From: Grammothele lineata
Lineage: Eukaryota > Basidiomycota > Agaricomycetes > Polyporales > Polyporaceae
DNA length: 64,000 bases
Assembly: GCA_002150815.3 (NCBI GenBank)
Contig: NDFF03000033.1
Location: 620,001-684,000 of the forward strand
Reading direction: 5' to 3'
Numbering within the stretch: position 1 is the first letter of the stretch; every line of letters begins with the position of its first letter. The notes under the pieces are model-generated. The model was not told the origin of the DNA, searched no databases, and worked only from the letters and a program-made list of their open reading frames with translations. The position numbers and the translations under genes are program-made. Shown one piece after another: positions 36,435-46,562 of the stretch.

Positions 36435-37787
36435 GTGCCAGGCCCATACGAAGCTCGAACGCTCTTTCTCTCCCCGCGCCGCGCCGACCTTCTCCCCGGG
36501 CTCGCCTGCCGGCGTGTGGCGGCGTCGAGGTGCGCTCGCATCGATAGTCGCAAGTGCAGTGACGCTCCTCCTTCCTGCCCCTGCTCGCGCTCCGACATGA
36601 GCCCGGCGATTCATCTCGTCTGCCCTCCTGACGGCGCGCATGACGCACGCCTCCCCGCGCCGTCTCGCGCCCCGCAACCGCTGCGTCCGAATGGAAAGGC
36701 GCAGGACGGACCGCCCACGCTCGCGCGTCCCCCGCGCTTCTCCTCCAATGGGCGTCCCCCACTCTCCGTCGACCCCCTCGGCGCGACGTCGGGTGCCCCT
36801 GGCGGCTCAGCCAGCGCCGCGGCTGACGACACTGATACCACTCCCCGGCGTGAGCAGGGCCCGACGGATGCAGCAGCTGCACGCCGCCACATACCTCATG
36901 GCCCGCCACCGGCGCTAGCTCGACGCGGCGATCGCGAATGCGGTCCGTGCTGCCCCGCCCATGCGCCTGCACTTCGCTGTCGCCGGCGACCTAGCGGGAC
37001 GCCGCCGCCGCCGTCCACGCCAGTCATGTTCCGTGTGGCAGCAGCGGGGAGACTCGTCCCCGTTTGGGGGGAGGCGGCGGGACCTGCGGCGGCGCGCCGC
37101 AGGTGGCCGCGGGCGGGCCTTATGGACGCCTTCCTCGCGGACCGCTCTCCAATGGTGGACGAGCAACCCGGGGGCGTCGACTTGCCTGTTTATGTAACGT
37201 TCGAGGACGCCTGGTGGCAGGGGCAGTGGCCAGGCGGGTATCCTTGTGATTCGACGCTGCTTGCAGCCCTTGGACCTGGGGCTTTGGGCGTCTCTGGATA
37301 TCCAGGCCACCCCGAGGACGAGCGATGGGCGATCGCGCGGGCGCAGGGGTTCCGGCAGCAGTTGTGCAGCTCGTCCGCAGACAAACTCTACGAGGACGCC
37401 CCTCTGGCACCGAGGGTCGCCTGCGCCCACGAACTTGGCTGCCGCGCCGTGCATGATGATCTGCGCCGCCGAGTTGGCTTCCAAGTATCTGCGGAACGCA
37501 CGACAGCGTGGTGGCCTGCAGACGCAAATGCAACGGAGGCTTCGGACGACGCCAATGACGCCTTCGGCGACAACGACCGCACCGTTCGCCTGCGAGAACC
37601 TCATACAAGCTCGGTGCCACTACGTGTCTCGGACGTGGACCCACCGGCGTCTCTTTCCCCGTACTCGTCGACGGGCACGCCGCAGCATGAGGACGCCCGC
37701 AGGGACGTGCAGTTTGGCGTTCGGCGACGCGGCCGTCTGCCTCAAGCGTCGCCGCACGGAACTACAGCCCTCTGGACAGCACTCTGA
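36435..37787 (+). CDS. Uncharacterised ORF, 450 residues (possible orphan gene)
   Basis: I do not recognise this protein. It is a single uninterrupted plus-strand frame, unusual for this intron-rich genome. The N-terminal third is Pro/Arg-rich low complexity. From about residue 195 the composition becomes protein-like, with MFRVAAAGRLVPVWGEAAG, then DLPVYVTFEDAWWQGQWPGG, and ALGVSGYPGHPEDERWAIAR. The true start could be an internal ATG at 36597 or 37026. Two minus-strand frames of 201 and 229 residues overlap, which is common in GC-rich DNA, so the coding strand is not certain. No signal peptide, membrane span or known motif is visible. It could be an orphan gene or a chance ORF. Confidence 0.35.
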   Translation: MPGPYEARTLFLSPRRADLLPGLACRRVAASRCARIDSRKCSDAPPSCPCSRSDMSPAIHLVCPPDGAHDARLPAPSRAPQPLRPNGKAQDGPPTLARPPRFSSNGRPPLSVDPLGATSGAPGGSASAAADDTDTTPRREQGPTDAAAARRHIPHGPPPALARRGDRECGPCCPAHAPALRCRRRPSGTPPPPSTPVMFRVAAAGRLVPVWGEAAGPAAARRRWPRAGLMDAFLADRSPMVDEQPGGVDLPVYVTFEDAWWQGQWPGGYPCDSTLLAALGPGALGVSGYPGHPEDERWAIARAQGFRQQLCSSSADKLYEDAPLAPRVACAHELGCRAVHDDLRRRVGFQVSAERTTAWWPADANATEASDDANDAFGDNDRTVRLREPHTSSVPLRVSDVDPPASLSPYSSTGTPQHEDARRDVQFGVRRRGRLPQASPHGTTALWTAL

Positions 37788-38451
37788 TCGTCTTCATCAT
37801 TCTCCAGGAGCTCTTCTCTTGCGCCGGCTGTGCGGGGCTCCTTCTGGGGTGGTTTATCATGCGTCTTGTACCCTCCTCGTCAATTGGGTCCCTGCGAGCC
37901 CAGGCACCAGAAGACTGCGGGAGGCGGGAATGACTCTCTATTGTGGTCTCGAAACCCGACCCTATGACCCGATTGGTAGGGTGCGGTCGTGACGGACAGC
38001 TTCTTTTACATGGACGTTATTTATTTCCCTTTCTGGATGGCCATATACGCCTTTTGCATCATGTCCAGACCGGTTCTACACGTTCTTGGATTGTTCAGAT
38101 TGGAGATCATCAAAATGGAATTGGGCACGTAGGGCGGGCGACGCGTGTGCGGCGTATTAGGGTCTCAACGCATAATAGATATTTACGAACCCGTATACAG
38201 CGAGAAGCCAATCGAGGCGCGGCAATAAGCGATACATACGGTGACGGGCGCGCGGACATGGGCATACAGATGGCGATCCAAGACATACGCATGACGTGTA
38301 TTTTTCACAAGGGCTGACGGGAGGTTACGGGGGTGCTTGAGCATAGGGTGACGGGCGATATCTACCGAGAAAATAACGTACCGCACAGACTCCGTCCTGC
38401 AACATGGAAGCGATGAGATGAAGCGAACTGACGTCGTTCTCCTCGCACCCC
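37788..38451. other. Intergenic region downstream of the uncharacterised ORF
   Basis: AT-richer than its surroundings, with no convincing ORF. It should contain the 3' end of the INO80F-like gene (minus strand) at its right side. Confidence 0.35.
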
Positions 38452-40275
38452 TCACGCTTCGTCCATCCTCTCATCAGGGAGGCCGTCACACTTCCCAGAC
38501 ACCGAGCGCCCCGCGTCGCCCTCCTCGTCCGAGTGCGCACGCATCGCGCCCCTGCCATTCGCCGCACCACGGGCACCCGACGCGCCCTCCGCTTCGTAGC
38601 GGTCGTCAACGTCCATCTCGTCCCGCGACCGCTTCCGCGAGTCGCCCGCGGGTGCCTGGGGCGCGAGCTCGCCCGCGGACGCCCGCTCGCGCGGCGCGAG
38701 GTTTACCCGCTCGTCCCCCTCGCGGTCCCGCTGCTCGCGCTCGGCGCCGAGGAGGTTCGCGACGTGCGGCGGGGCGTACCCGCGGGCTCCGCGCTCGTGG
38801 TCGTGCGCCTGGCCCGCGGCGGGCAAGGAAGCATCCCGGCTCCCAGCCGCGCGCACGGCGGAGCCCGGCGAACCAGAGCGGGAGAGGCCCGCCCGTACCC
38901 GCGCCTGTTCCTCCGCCCAGAGCGCCTCTTCTTCCTGCTCTTCCCGCTCGAGACGATGACGTAGTTCAACCGCGCGCTGGGCTTCGCGTTCACGCTCGAG
39001 GTTGCGTTCGTACTCGAGCTGCTGCTGGACCTCCCAGTCGCGCTCCGCGTCGCGTTCGCGGTGGATGTTCGCCCCAGGGCCGATGCGCTGGTGGTTGTGG
39101 GGTCCACCGCGACGATGGTGACTCGTAGGTGACAGCATGGGAGGCGACTCGGGTATGCTCTGTTGCGGGATCTGGACGTGCGGGTGCGGCAGCTGATGGC
39201 CGTGCGAGTGGCCGTGGTCGAGTATGTCATGGCGGCGACTTCTGTGTTCCGCTAGGGGCTCTGCCGGCATATTCGGGCTGCGGGTGTGAGCGGCGTACGA
39301 GCTTGCTGGTGGTTCTGTGCGCGAGGTTCCTCCTTGAGCGGCATCGAGATCCGGACGAGCCGAAGACGAACGCGAATGATGTGACGACGAGTTGCTGTGA
39401 GAATGGGAAGCGTGAGGGGGCGGGGGAGGACGGGACTGCGGATAGGTATATTGATTTCCGTGGCGTTCATTTGTCACAGAAGGTTCGGGGGCAGCCTCTT
39501 GTTGAAGGAGGGGAATCATAGGCGGCGGTGGGGGAAGGTGACGCTCGGGGTCATAGCCAGGGCCAGAGTCGTGACGGAAACCTTGCACAAGAGGGAGGCC
39601 ATGGGGTGGCGGCGGGCCGGCGGGGACGGCGACTCCGCGTGCATCGACCGTCGCCGGTGTGTCCTCGATCGCGACCACTCTTCCATCGGTTCCTTCGATG
39701 AGTCGAGCGTTCGGGCGCGCGCGCAGGTATTCGGCCAGCTCGCGGTCATTGGGGTACACGACGCGTGCATGCTCAGCCGGAGCCGGAGGCTGCGGGCGGA
39801 AGACAGGGTCGGGTTCCGTGGGCAATTCTTGAGTCTGCCTACCGGGAGTCGGAGGAACGGCAGCGAGCCGTTCATAGAGAATGCTAGGATGGTTCGTAGA
39901 CAGGTAAGGAATCTAGCGTTGACGTACACAGGATCATTAAGACATACGCTCGCTCGAGATTCATCCGACGAATGTTCTTTTTGGCCAGCAGCAGTTTAAA
40001 GTACAGCTTGTCATTGTCCTACAGGGACGGAACGTGTAACATGCACACGATTAGGGTCGCATCTACGGGGATGACTGGGTGTGACTCACCGACTCGATCT
40101 CCTTGACCTTCTTCTTCAACTCTTTGTACTTGGCCTGGTACTTGACGTCTTCCGCGCCAGCAGTAATGCCCATACGCTGCTTCTGCTTACGGTCATACTG
40201 GGCGGAAATGGAGGGGTTGTGGGTAGGGTAGGGCGGCGCGTAGGCCGAGGGCGGGGAGAGGGGGCGGGGGATCAT
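38452..40275 (-). CDS. INO80 complex subunit F-domain (TFPT-like) protein
   Basis: The N-terminal region matches the INO80F/TFPT coiled-coil domain of INO80 chromatin-remodelling complexes. It begins MIPRPLSPPSAYAPP, then has KYQAKYKELKKKVKEIES. An exon DNDKLYFKLLLAKKNIRRMN follows, then LERA joined to ILYERLAAVPPTPG. Together these form one continuous heptad-rich helix across two introns. The long remainder (about 450 residues) is disordered: Pro/His/Ser-rich, with a charged block EYERNLEREREAQRAVELRH and a second coil REEQEEEALWAEEQARV. Near the C-terminus a basic patch, DSRKRSRDEMDVDD, may be a nuclear localisation signal. The protein ends CDGLPDERMDEA. It is divergent from the NDUFA13 gene. 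Membership in INO80 is inferred from the domain. Confidence 0.75.
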
Positions 40276-40912
40276 GGTGGAGATGAGGAGAGGCGTGGCG
40301 GGCGCAGCGCGAGTCGCGTCCCGGGAGCTTAGCTGTCATCGTGTTGGCGTCCGCCGTTGAGTATGATTCCCATCTTCCCAATTTTGGATGCATAACATGT
40401 CTCCTCCCGCGCGTGCTGGACATGCGCTGTCATGCTGATGTCCAGAAAACCGCACAAAGGCATGTCTGCGTGTTGCGTTCATTACATTCCTCACAGCTGC
40501 ATCATGCGAGTCGCAGCGCGGAATTCGAACCAATCCGTCAAACTGGATTTTCGGCGTGTCGTCGTCCGGCCGCGTCCACACGTGGCTGCGAACCGCACGC
40601 AAGACGCCCGCCTGCACGTTGACTCTTGCCCTCAACTCTCTCCTCGTCCCCGACGTCCGTGTCTCCGCTAGGCTGTGCCCTGCCACTCTACCACAACTGC
40701 TGGGCTGGCTATCTGACTCTACACCGTTGTTGACTTGACCGCAGCAAACCACACGAGTACGTCTCTACGTGTCACCATGCATTGTATGGTGGTCGTATCC
40801 TAACAAAAACCATGCTTCCCAGTGTCTGCGCCCTACCGACAGTGAGCCATTGTTCGACTCTTTGGTCGCTCACGCTGACAATAGATGCTTTGCGCGCGTG
40901 CAATGAAGGGAT
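40276..40912. other. Divergent intergenic region, INO80F-like / NDUFA13
   Basis: Contains the promoters of both flanking genes. Many fungal NDUFA13 proteins start a few residues before the PPPGGFEP motif, so a small upstream coding exon may be hidden here; I could not identify it. ORFs of 90-140 residues occur on both strands without family features. Confidence 0.4.
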
Positions 40913-41597
40913 ATGCCCCCTCCGGGAGGCTTCGAGCCTGTCAAGTACAAACGCAACCTACCGATTCGCGGCCCGAGTGGTCTCGCTATCCTCGGCGGCG
41001 TGACGGCGGTGTGCGCGTATGGCTTCTACCGGCTCGGAAAGGGGAACCTGGAGAAGAGGTACGTGGAAAGTTTGCGAGCGTCTGGCGCGGAGTCGGGACG
41101 GGGGTCAGACGGGGGTCAGGCGGACGTTAAACGTGGGCAGCTTAGGGCCCGCCCAACGGGAAACGTGGCCTTCTGTTGGATCCGACCGCGCTCGCGCGGC
41201 TTATCATTGACAAATCTGGCTTGAGCATCGCGCCCCCGTACAGAGCGTCCGGAGCTGATGCGACCTCGCCTCTTCTCAGGGAGCTCCAGAGGGAGAAGGT
41301 CTGGTCGCGCATCCACTTGGTCCCCCTTCTCCTGGCGGAGGGTGACCGTGACGCGTACCGACGTCAGCAAGCTGCGCTCGCGCGGGAGAAGGCTATCATG
41401 AAGGACGTGCCGGGCTGGGAGGTCAGTGATATCTCGAATGGGGCGATGACCGAATGCTCATGTTCTATGGGGACGGTGCTTCCGGACGATGTTCCGCACT
41501 GTGGGTGGATGTGCATCTGGGATGATGACAGGCCGGTAAAAGCGTATACAACAACCCCGGCTATCGGTCTGGTGCGGACACCATCGTGGTTATATGA
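40913..41597 (+). CDS. NDUFA13: NADH:ubiquinone oxidoreductase subunit NDUFA13 (GRIM-19, complex I)
   Basis: A small single-span accessory subunit of mitochondrial complex I. Three exons (40913-41058, 41280-41421, 41532-41597) give 117 residues in frame. The protein starts MPPPGGFEPVKYKRNLPIRG, then the membrane segment PSGLAILGGVTAVCAYGFYR, and LGKGNLEKR. Exon 2 continues RELQREKVWSRIHLVPLLLA, then EGDRDAYRRQQAALAREKAI, then MKDVPGWE. Exon 3 is AGKSVYNNPGYRSGADTIVV ending in Ile-stop. All are family hallmarks. The first intron is 221 nt, long for this genome. A short upstream first exon may exist. It is the second complex I subunit in 7 kb. Confidence 0.9.
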
Positions 41598-42757
41598 TCA
41601 TGGTAGCGGGATTTCTTTGTATCACCATCTCATCTGGCCAAGTAATCCGAATCAGAGGGTGATGCGCCTTTGCAGCTTCCGTGTCGTCCGCGGGTGATGA
41701 GCGTGAGGACGTCCGCGGGCGTGGGTCACAGGCCTGGTCTGCATATGTCTCCGGCGGGAGGCGCGAAGGAGGAGCTTGAGCAGATTCCGCCGAGACGGCT
41801 GGGCCGGGCGCGCCGAAGTGCCATTAACGGTGCAGCGGTTGGCGCAGGTTGGCGTCTGGCGCCGGACGGCGGACGCAAGGGCGGGACGGGGACTGACGCG
41901 GACCCCGCGGCCGGGGACAGGCCTGCCGGATGGAGGCCGTGATCGAGGTCCCGCCGCCTGCCAAATCCGGAGGGAAGTCCAGAGAACCGGGCGGTACGGG
42001 ACGGACGAGCGCTTGCGCGGCGATGCGGCCTGCCTGCGGGCGGTTACGGGACCGATGGCACACTCGCTGACAACATCACCACCAAGGACAGCCCACCGAG
42101 AGTCCGGACGCCTGACCAACGCCTGACCAAACGCCGTTGCGCGGCCACGCTAGACACAAGCCGCCGTCCGGGCCCGACCTGGTGGAGAGCGCGCGAAGGA
42201 GACGCAGAGGGCCGTGTGGGGTGGCTGCGTGTCACATTGGGAGCGCGGAGAGGACTCGTCGCAAGCCGTGCACGATCACGAGTCGGCGAGGTCTGGGAGA
42301 GCGGACACAGGTGAGCATATGTCCTTCTGCTTGGCTTCTGCCGACAATCCAGAGGGCTTCCATATGCCAGCGGCGGGCTGACCACCCGTCGCCGCCCGCC
42401 CGCGCTGCCAGCACGTCCGTCCGTCGACACGATACCTCCCATATCCGGCATGCACCAGTCGCCCGAGAAAGGCAGGCAGACGTGACTCGTGAAACTCTCC
42501 GCATTTCCGTCCCTGCTCGCTGGATCTCATGCAGATCTCGCGCCCCCGACCGCTCCTGATTCTCACTGACCAGGCTGACTCGCGCTAGGGCCCGCATCTA
42601 CTTAATCTGCCATGGCTCGAATACCGCCCTTTCGAACCCTCCCGCCCCTTGCAAACATATCCCCCCTTCTCAGATCCATCCTAAGCCGCCGCCGTCCAGG
42701 CATTCCCACCCTCCCGCCGTTCCAGCCCGCCCGCGCGTCCCCGCCTGCGCCATCCCT
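41598..42757. other. Intergenic region upstream of the HMG-box gene
   Basis: GC-rich, with short overlapping ORFs only. A frame in phase with the HMG gene begins at an ATG at 42612, but the TATA box at 42758 lies inside that extension, so I treat 42612-42818 as promoter and leader. Confidence 0.4.
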
Positions 42758-42765
42758 TATAAGGC
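42758..42765 (+). promoter_or_regulatory. TATA box of the HMG-box gene
   Basis: TTATAAGG lies 54 bases upstream of the preferred start codon at 42819, in a GC-rich context. The distance fits a TATA box with a leader of about 25 nt, and it argues against the in-frame ATG at 42612. Confidence 0.55.
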
Positions 42766-42818
42766 CGCGTCCATTGCCCCCGCTCCCTCGAACCACCACA
42801 CCGCGCCCGACATCCTCC

Positions 42819-44836
42819 ATGCCCGCCTCGCCCTTCTACCACCGCGAGGACGACCGCGACGCCGCAACGATCACCCTCGCTGCCTCCGACATGTCCCTAA
42901 GAGACCACTCTCCCATGTACCCCTTCGACGACCAGGTCCGCTTCGAGCCCATGATCTCTGACGCGGACAACATGATCTTTGGCCTCGATCTCGACGACCC
43001 CCTTCAGCACGAGCAGCCCAAGTCTTCTTTCTCATGGGACGCCGCCAACCTGATGCACTACAACGCGCTGTCCTCTATCCCCTTCCCCGGCTCTCCAGAG
43101 TCGACATCAAGTCAGCTCGACGCCGCCATGCCGGCACACACCCGCCGTTTCGACTCGACGTTCTCCAACAGCTCGGGCTACTTCCCCCCGTCCTCGCCAG
43201 AGTTCAACGAGTCCACGCTCTACTCGAACTGGATCACTGACCCCGAGAGCGCACACGGTGCGTCGTCGTCGGTGCCCATCCCGATTCCCGCCGGCCACGC
43301 GCAGCAGTCCGCGCAGCCATCAATGTCGTCGTCGTTCGCCGCGTTCAGCGAGAACTCGTCCGTCTTCCCTGACGTCAGTCCCTTCTCGCCTACGACCGCC
43401 TTCGCCGCTCTACAGCCACTTCCGCTCTCACCGCCCGAGGACACCGTCATGACCGACCAGCTGCGTGCTCATCCATCGGGATCAGTCTCGCCACCGACAC
43501 AACACATGTACGGCGTGGAGCCGACCGCCGCCGCCGCCGCGGCGCCCGCGTGGGCGTCGCAGCTGTGGGACACGGCGCCGTCCGCACCGTCATCCGGGGT
43601 GCCTATGGGTATCGCGCCCCTATCGGAAGACAACTTCGCGACGCAGCGGCCCCGGATCCCGCTCCGACGGGGGACGCCCGTGTCGCAATTGTTCCAGTCG
43701 TCGAGCGCGCCGTCGGTGTCGCACGCACGGTCGCCGTCACTGTCGTCGCTGGTGTCGACGCAGGCGCGGCCGTACACCACGCGGCGGTCAGAGTCGATCA
43801 GCGAGTACGACGATCGGGACGGGACGCTGCGCAAGAAGCGTCGACCGATGGATGACGAGGGCGAGTCCCAGCTGGGGCGCGAGAAGCGGTCCGAGAGTCG
43901 TGAGTGCTTCCCCCATTCAGTCGCGCGCGGACACGTGATAGTGACACGCACGTACGTCAACCCAGCTCCCATGAAGTCGGCCCTGCGCCCGCCCAAACTG
44001 GCGCCCTCTGCCTGGCAGCTCTATTTCACCGACTGGATCCAGCGCCACCAGGCTTCCAGTCACAAGAAGCTCAATGTCGCACAGGCCGCTAAAGAGGCCG
44101 GTCAGGAGTACGCAAAGCTCTCGGCCGAGCAGAAAGAGGTTTGTTCTCGCCCACTCTCGCGCTGATCCTCGATAGATGTGACTGATCCCTCCCGCGAACC
44201 AGCCCTACCGCCGTCGCTCCCAGCAGCTCAAGGAGGCCCGCGAGCGGGACCTAGACGCTTACATGCGCACTCTCACCCCAGACGACATCAAGCGCGAGAA
44301 CGCGTACCGCACTGCGCAGCGCAAGGCCGGCAAGTCGCGCAAGGGGAACATCAAGGACCCGAACGCGCCGAAGAAGCCCCTCAGCGCGTACTTCATGTTC
44401 CTCCAGCGCATCCGGTCCGACGCCGAGCTCGTCAAGGAGGTCTTCGGCGACGAGACTGAGACGACCAAGCAGAGCGTCCTCGCTGCCGGCAAGTGGCGCT
44501 CGATGACCGATGACGAGCGCAAGGTACGCTGCCTCGACTGTGCGCCGTAGTCGCTGTGCCGAGCTGACGCGCATGCTTGTGTTTCAGCCCTTCCTCGCAC
44601 AGGCCGAGCAGGAGAAGCTCGAGTACGAGGCCGCGCGTAAGATGTACGAGGAAGGAAGCACCGGCTACGGGAGCAGCAGCATCAACTTCAGCATCCTCCC
44701 CGGCGGCCCGATCAACCTTATGCCCATCCCCCGCGCCTCGCAACGCCCGATCAAGCAGGAGCTCAGCTCCGAGAGCGAGAGCGAGGGCTTCGACGACGAC
44801 GGCGCCGATCATACCCACACCTCACGGCGTCGCTGA
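42819..44836 (+). CDS. Two-HMG-box DNA-binding protein
   Basis: Probably a chromatin or transcription protein. The first exon (about 360 residues) is disordered and Ser/Pro-rich, starting MPASPFYHREDDRDAATITL, with acidic patches (MIFGLDLDDP) and a basic stretch TLRKKRRPMDDEGE. Box 1 begins KLAPSAWQLYFTDWIQRHQA, followed by LNVAQAAKEAGQEYAKLSAE and YRRRSQQLKEARERDLDAYM; it is divergent. Box 2 is canonical: NIKDPNAPKKPLSAYFMFLQ, then RIRSDAELVKEVFGDETETT, then VLAAGKWRSMTDDERKPFLA. The C-terminus contains IKQELSSESESEGFDDD, a typical acidic tail. At least three introns. The order (disordered N-terminus, weak box, strong box) occurs in basidiomycete HMGB-like proteins. Target genes are unknown. 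Confidence 0.85.
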
Positions 44837-45225
44837 GCGTTTCGCCTTCCTCTTGGTTTCCCCGATATCTTGCATCTTCGCCGTCTAGCGGGTCTTCCCA
44901 TGGACGCATTATGAACGCTTTTTTTGCCTCTTTCGTTTCCTTCCCCGCGTTCCATGTCACTCTTTGCTCTCTCACGGGTTCCTTCTTATGGGCATTTAGC
45001 CGCGACTCGCTTGTGTTGTCACTCGTTCTGCTCCGTGTTAAACGTCTGCGTCGTTGACAGTTCTCCTCGCAGTGCTACGATCGTGACGGACTCATCAGTC
45101 TTGCATTGCTGTATACCACCACCGCTCCGCTCCTGCTCAGCTGTATTGTTAGCTAGTCTTCCCTGCTTCCTCGTACATACGTGACGACCTTTTACGACCA
45201 CTTCCCGGCCTAGGTATGGTATACC
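44837..45225. other. Convergent intergenic region
   Basis: The HMG gene (plus) and the GNAT gene (minus) converge here. The sequence is pyrimidine-rich on the plus strand near 44850-44950. No gene is seen. Confidence 0.4.
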
Positions 45226-46150
45226 TTAATCCGATAGTGACAAGCGAGCGACCATCTTCTGATGAGGTGCCCCGTCTTCGTCGAACTCCTCTCCCTGTAG
45301 ATTGTGTACCAACAGCGTAATCAGAACCTCATCGGTCTTTCCCCCATTGACAAGTGCGCCCCGGCGGGAACCCACCTCGGGCTCGTAGCCAAATCTGTCG
45401 ACATCACGAGGTGCTCAGATATTAGGCCGCGGCGGACACGGAAGCTAACCGCGGGAGGCACCCGCGGGGAGCGCACTCACTTTCCATAAAACCCCTTTGC
45501 GGGTATCTGAGAGTGAAGGACGACCGTGACGGAGTCCGGGGCGGGCCCGCCGCGGGCAACCCTAGACCCAGCAGCGACGTCGCCCTCGGACAAGGACGAG
45601 GACGGTGCGTGCGCGAGCGCCGCACCCGCACGCGCGTCATCGCGGACGTAGGCGTGCAAGGACGAGACGAGTGCGGCCCCGAAGCGGAAGCGGCGGAAGT
45701 CCTTGAGGACCACGAGCCGGCCGAGCTTGTAGTACGCCCCGGAGGGCGGGCGCGTGCAGCGGATCGTGCCGATGGGACGCTGCGAGGGCACCAGGCGCAG
45801 CAGGAAATGGGTCGCTGTGTCGTCGAGGCTGAGGACGGGACGGGACGGACGGGCACGGTCGACAGCGCGAGCGGGGAGGGAGATGGGATTGGAAGGGGAG
45901 GGGCAGATTCAGAGTTAGCGGCGGTGCGGGCCGGAGGAGCGGGAGGGTGGTCAGTAGACTCGTGGCACGGACTCGGAGGGGGTCGAAGGTGGGCACGGAC
46001 GCACTCGTCGATCTCTGTCTCGAGCGGGAAACCCTGCTCGTGGTGGAAGACCTCTTTCCGGACGTCGTAGCACTGCTGGCGCAGCTCCTCGCGGCCGGGC
46101 TCTCCGGGCGCGGGGACGATGATGATTTCGTGTGCAGGCGCGGCAGACAT
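45226..46150 (-). CDS. GNAT-family N-acetyltransferase
   Basis: This uses acetyl-CoA to acetylate an unknown small molecule or protein. The first exon reads MSAAPAHEIIIVPAPGEPGR, then QQCYDVRKEVFHHEQGFPLE, the usual GNAT start in this fungal group. After an intron come THFLLRLVPSQRPIGTIRCT and KLGRLVVLKDFRRFRFGAAL. The CoA-binding loop is RRFRFGAAL, a variant of the R/Q-x-x-G-x-G/A motif. A last intron joins IPAKGFYGK to FGYEPEVGSRRGALVNGG. The protein ends EEFDEDGAPHQKMVARLSLS-Asp, and this acidic EEFDEDGAPHQKM block is common in the fungal family. The frame stays open through GC-rich insert DNA. It is divergent from the PPR gene. Confidence 0.85.
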
Positions 46151-46562
46151 GTTAAAAAACTGGCGCAACTGGGGAGAACGAGACGTCGGAGACGCAGGGA
46201 TGCGTTGGTTAGATAAACAAACGTAGTGACTCGACGAACGAACTTGTTGACTCTTCGCGCCGTGCGAAGACGGCCCCCACGAGGAGCACGATGCCATCTA
46301 GAATCTCGCGTTTCCAGATCGGGAGCACTCGGCGCATGCCGCGGGCGCTCTAGACGGAGCCTCGTCGCGTCAAGTTTCTGTGCAGGCGACAGTCGATCCA
46401 GCGTACCTTCCACGTCTCCTTCCTCCTTGCATGCCGCCATCCATCTTATTACCCTTCATTACGTCCTGATTCAGGTGAGTTTCTCAGCGTGCTCACATTA
46501 CCACTATTCCTCACTGGTGCTGTGCAACAGGGAGCAGTCCACTCGTCTCGGCGAGTGCGGTG
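46151..46562. other. Divergent promoter region, GNAT / PPR genes
   Basis: This 412-bp region separates the start codons of the minus-strand GNAT gene and the plus-strand PPR gene. No TATA box stands out, consistent with constitutive genes. Confidence 0.4.
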
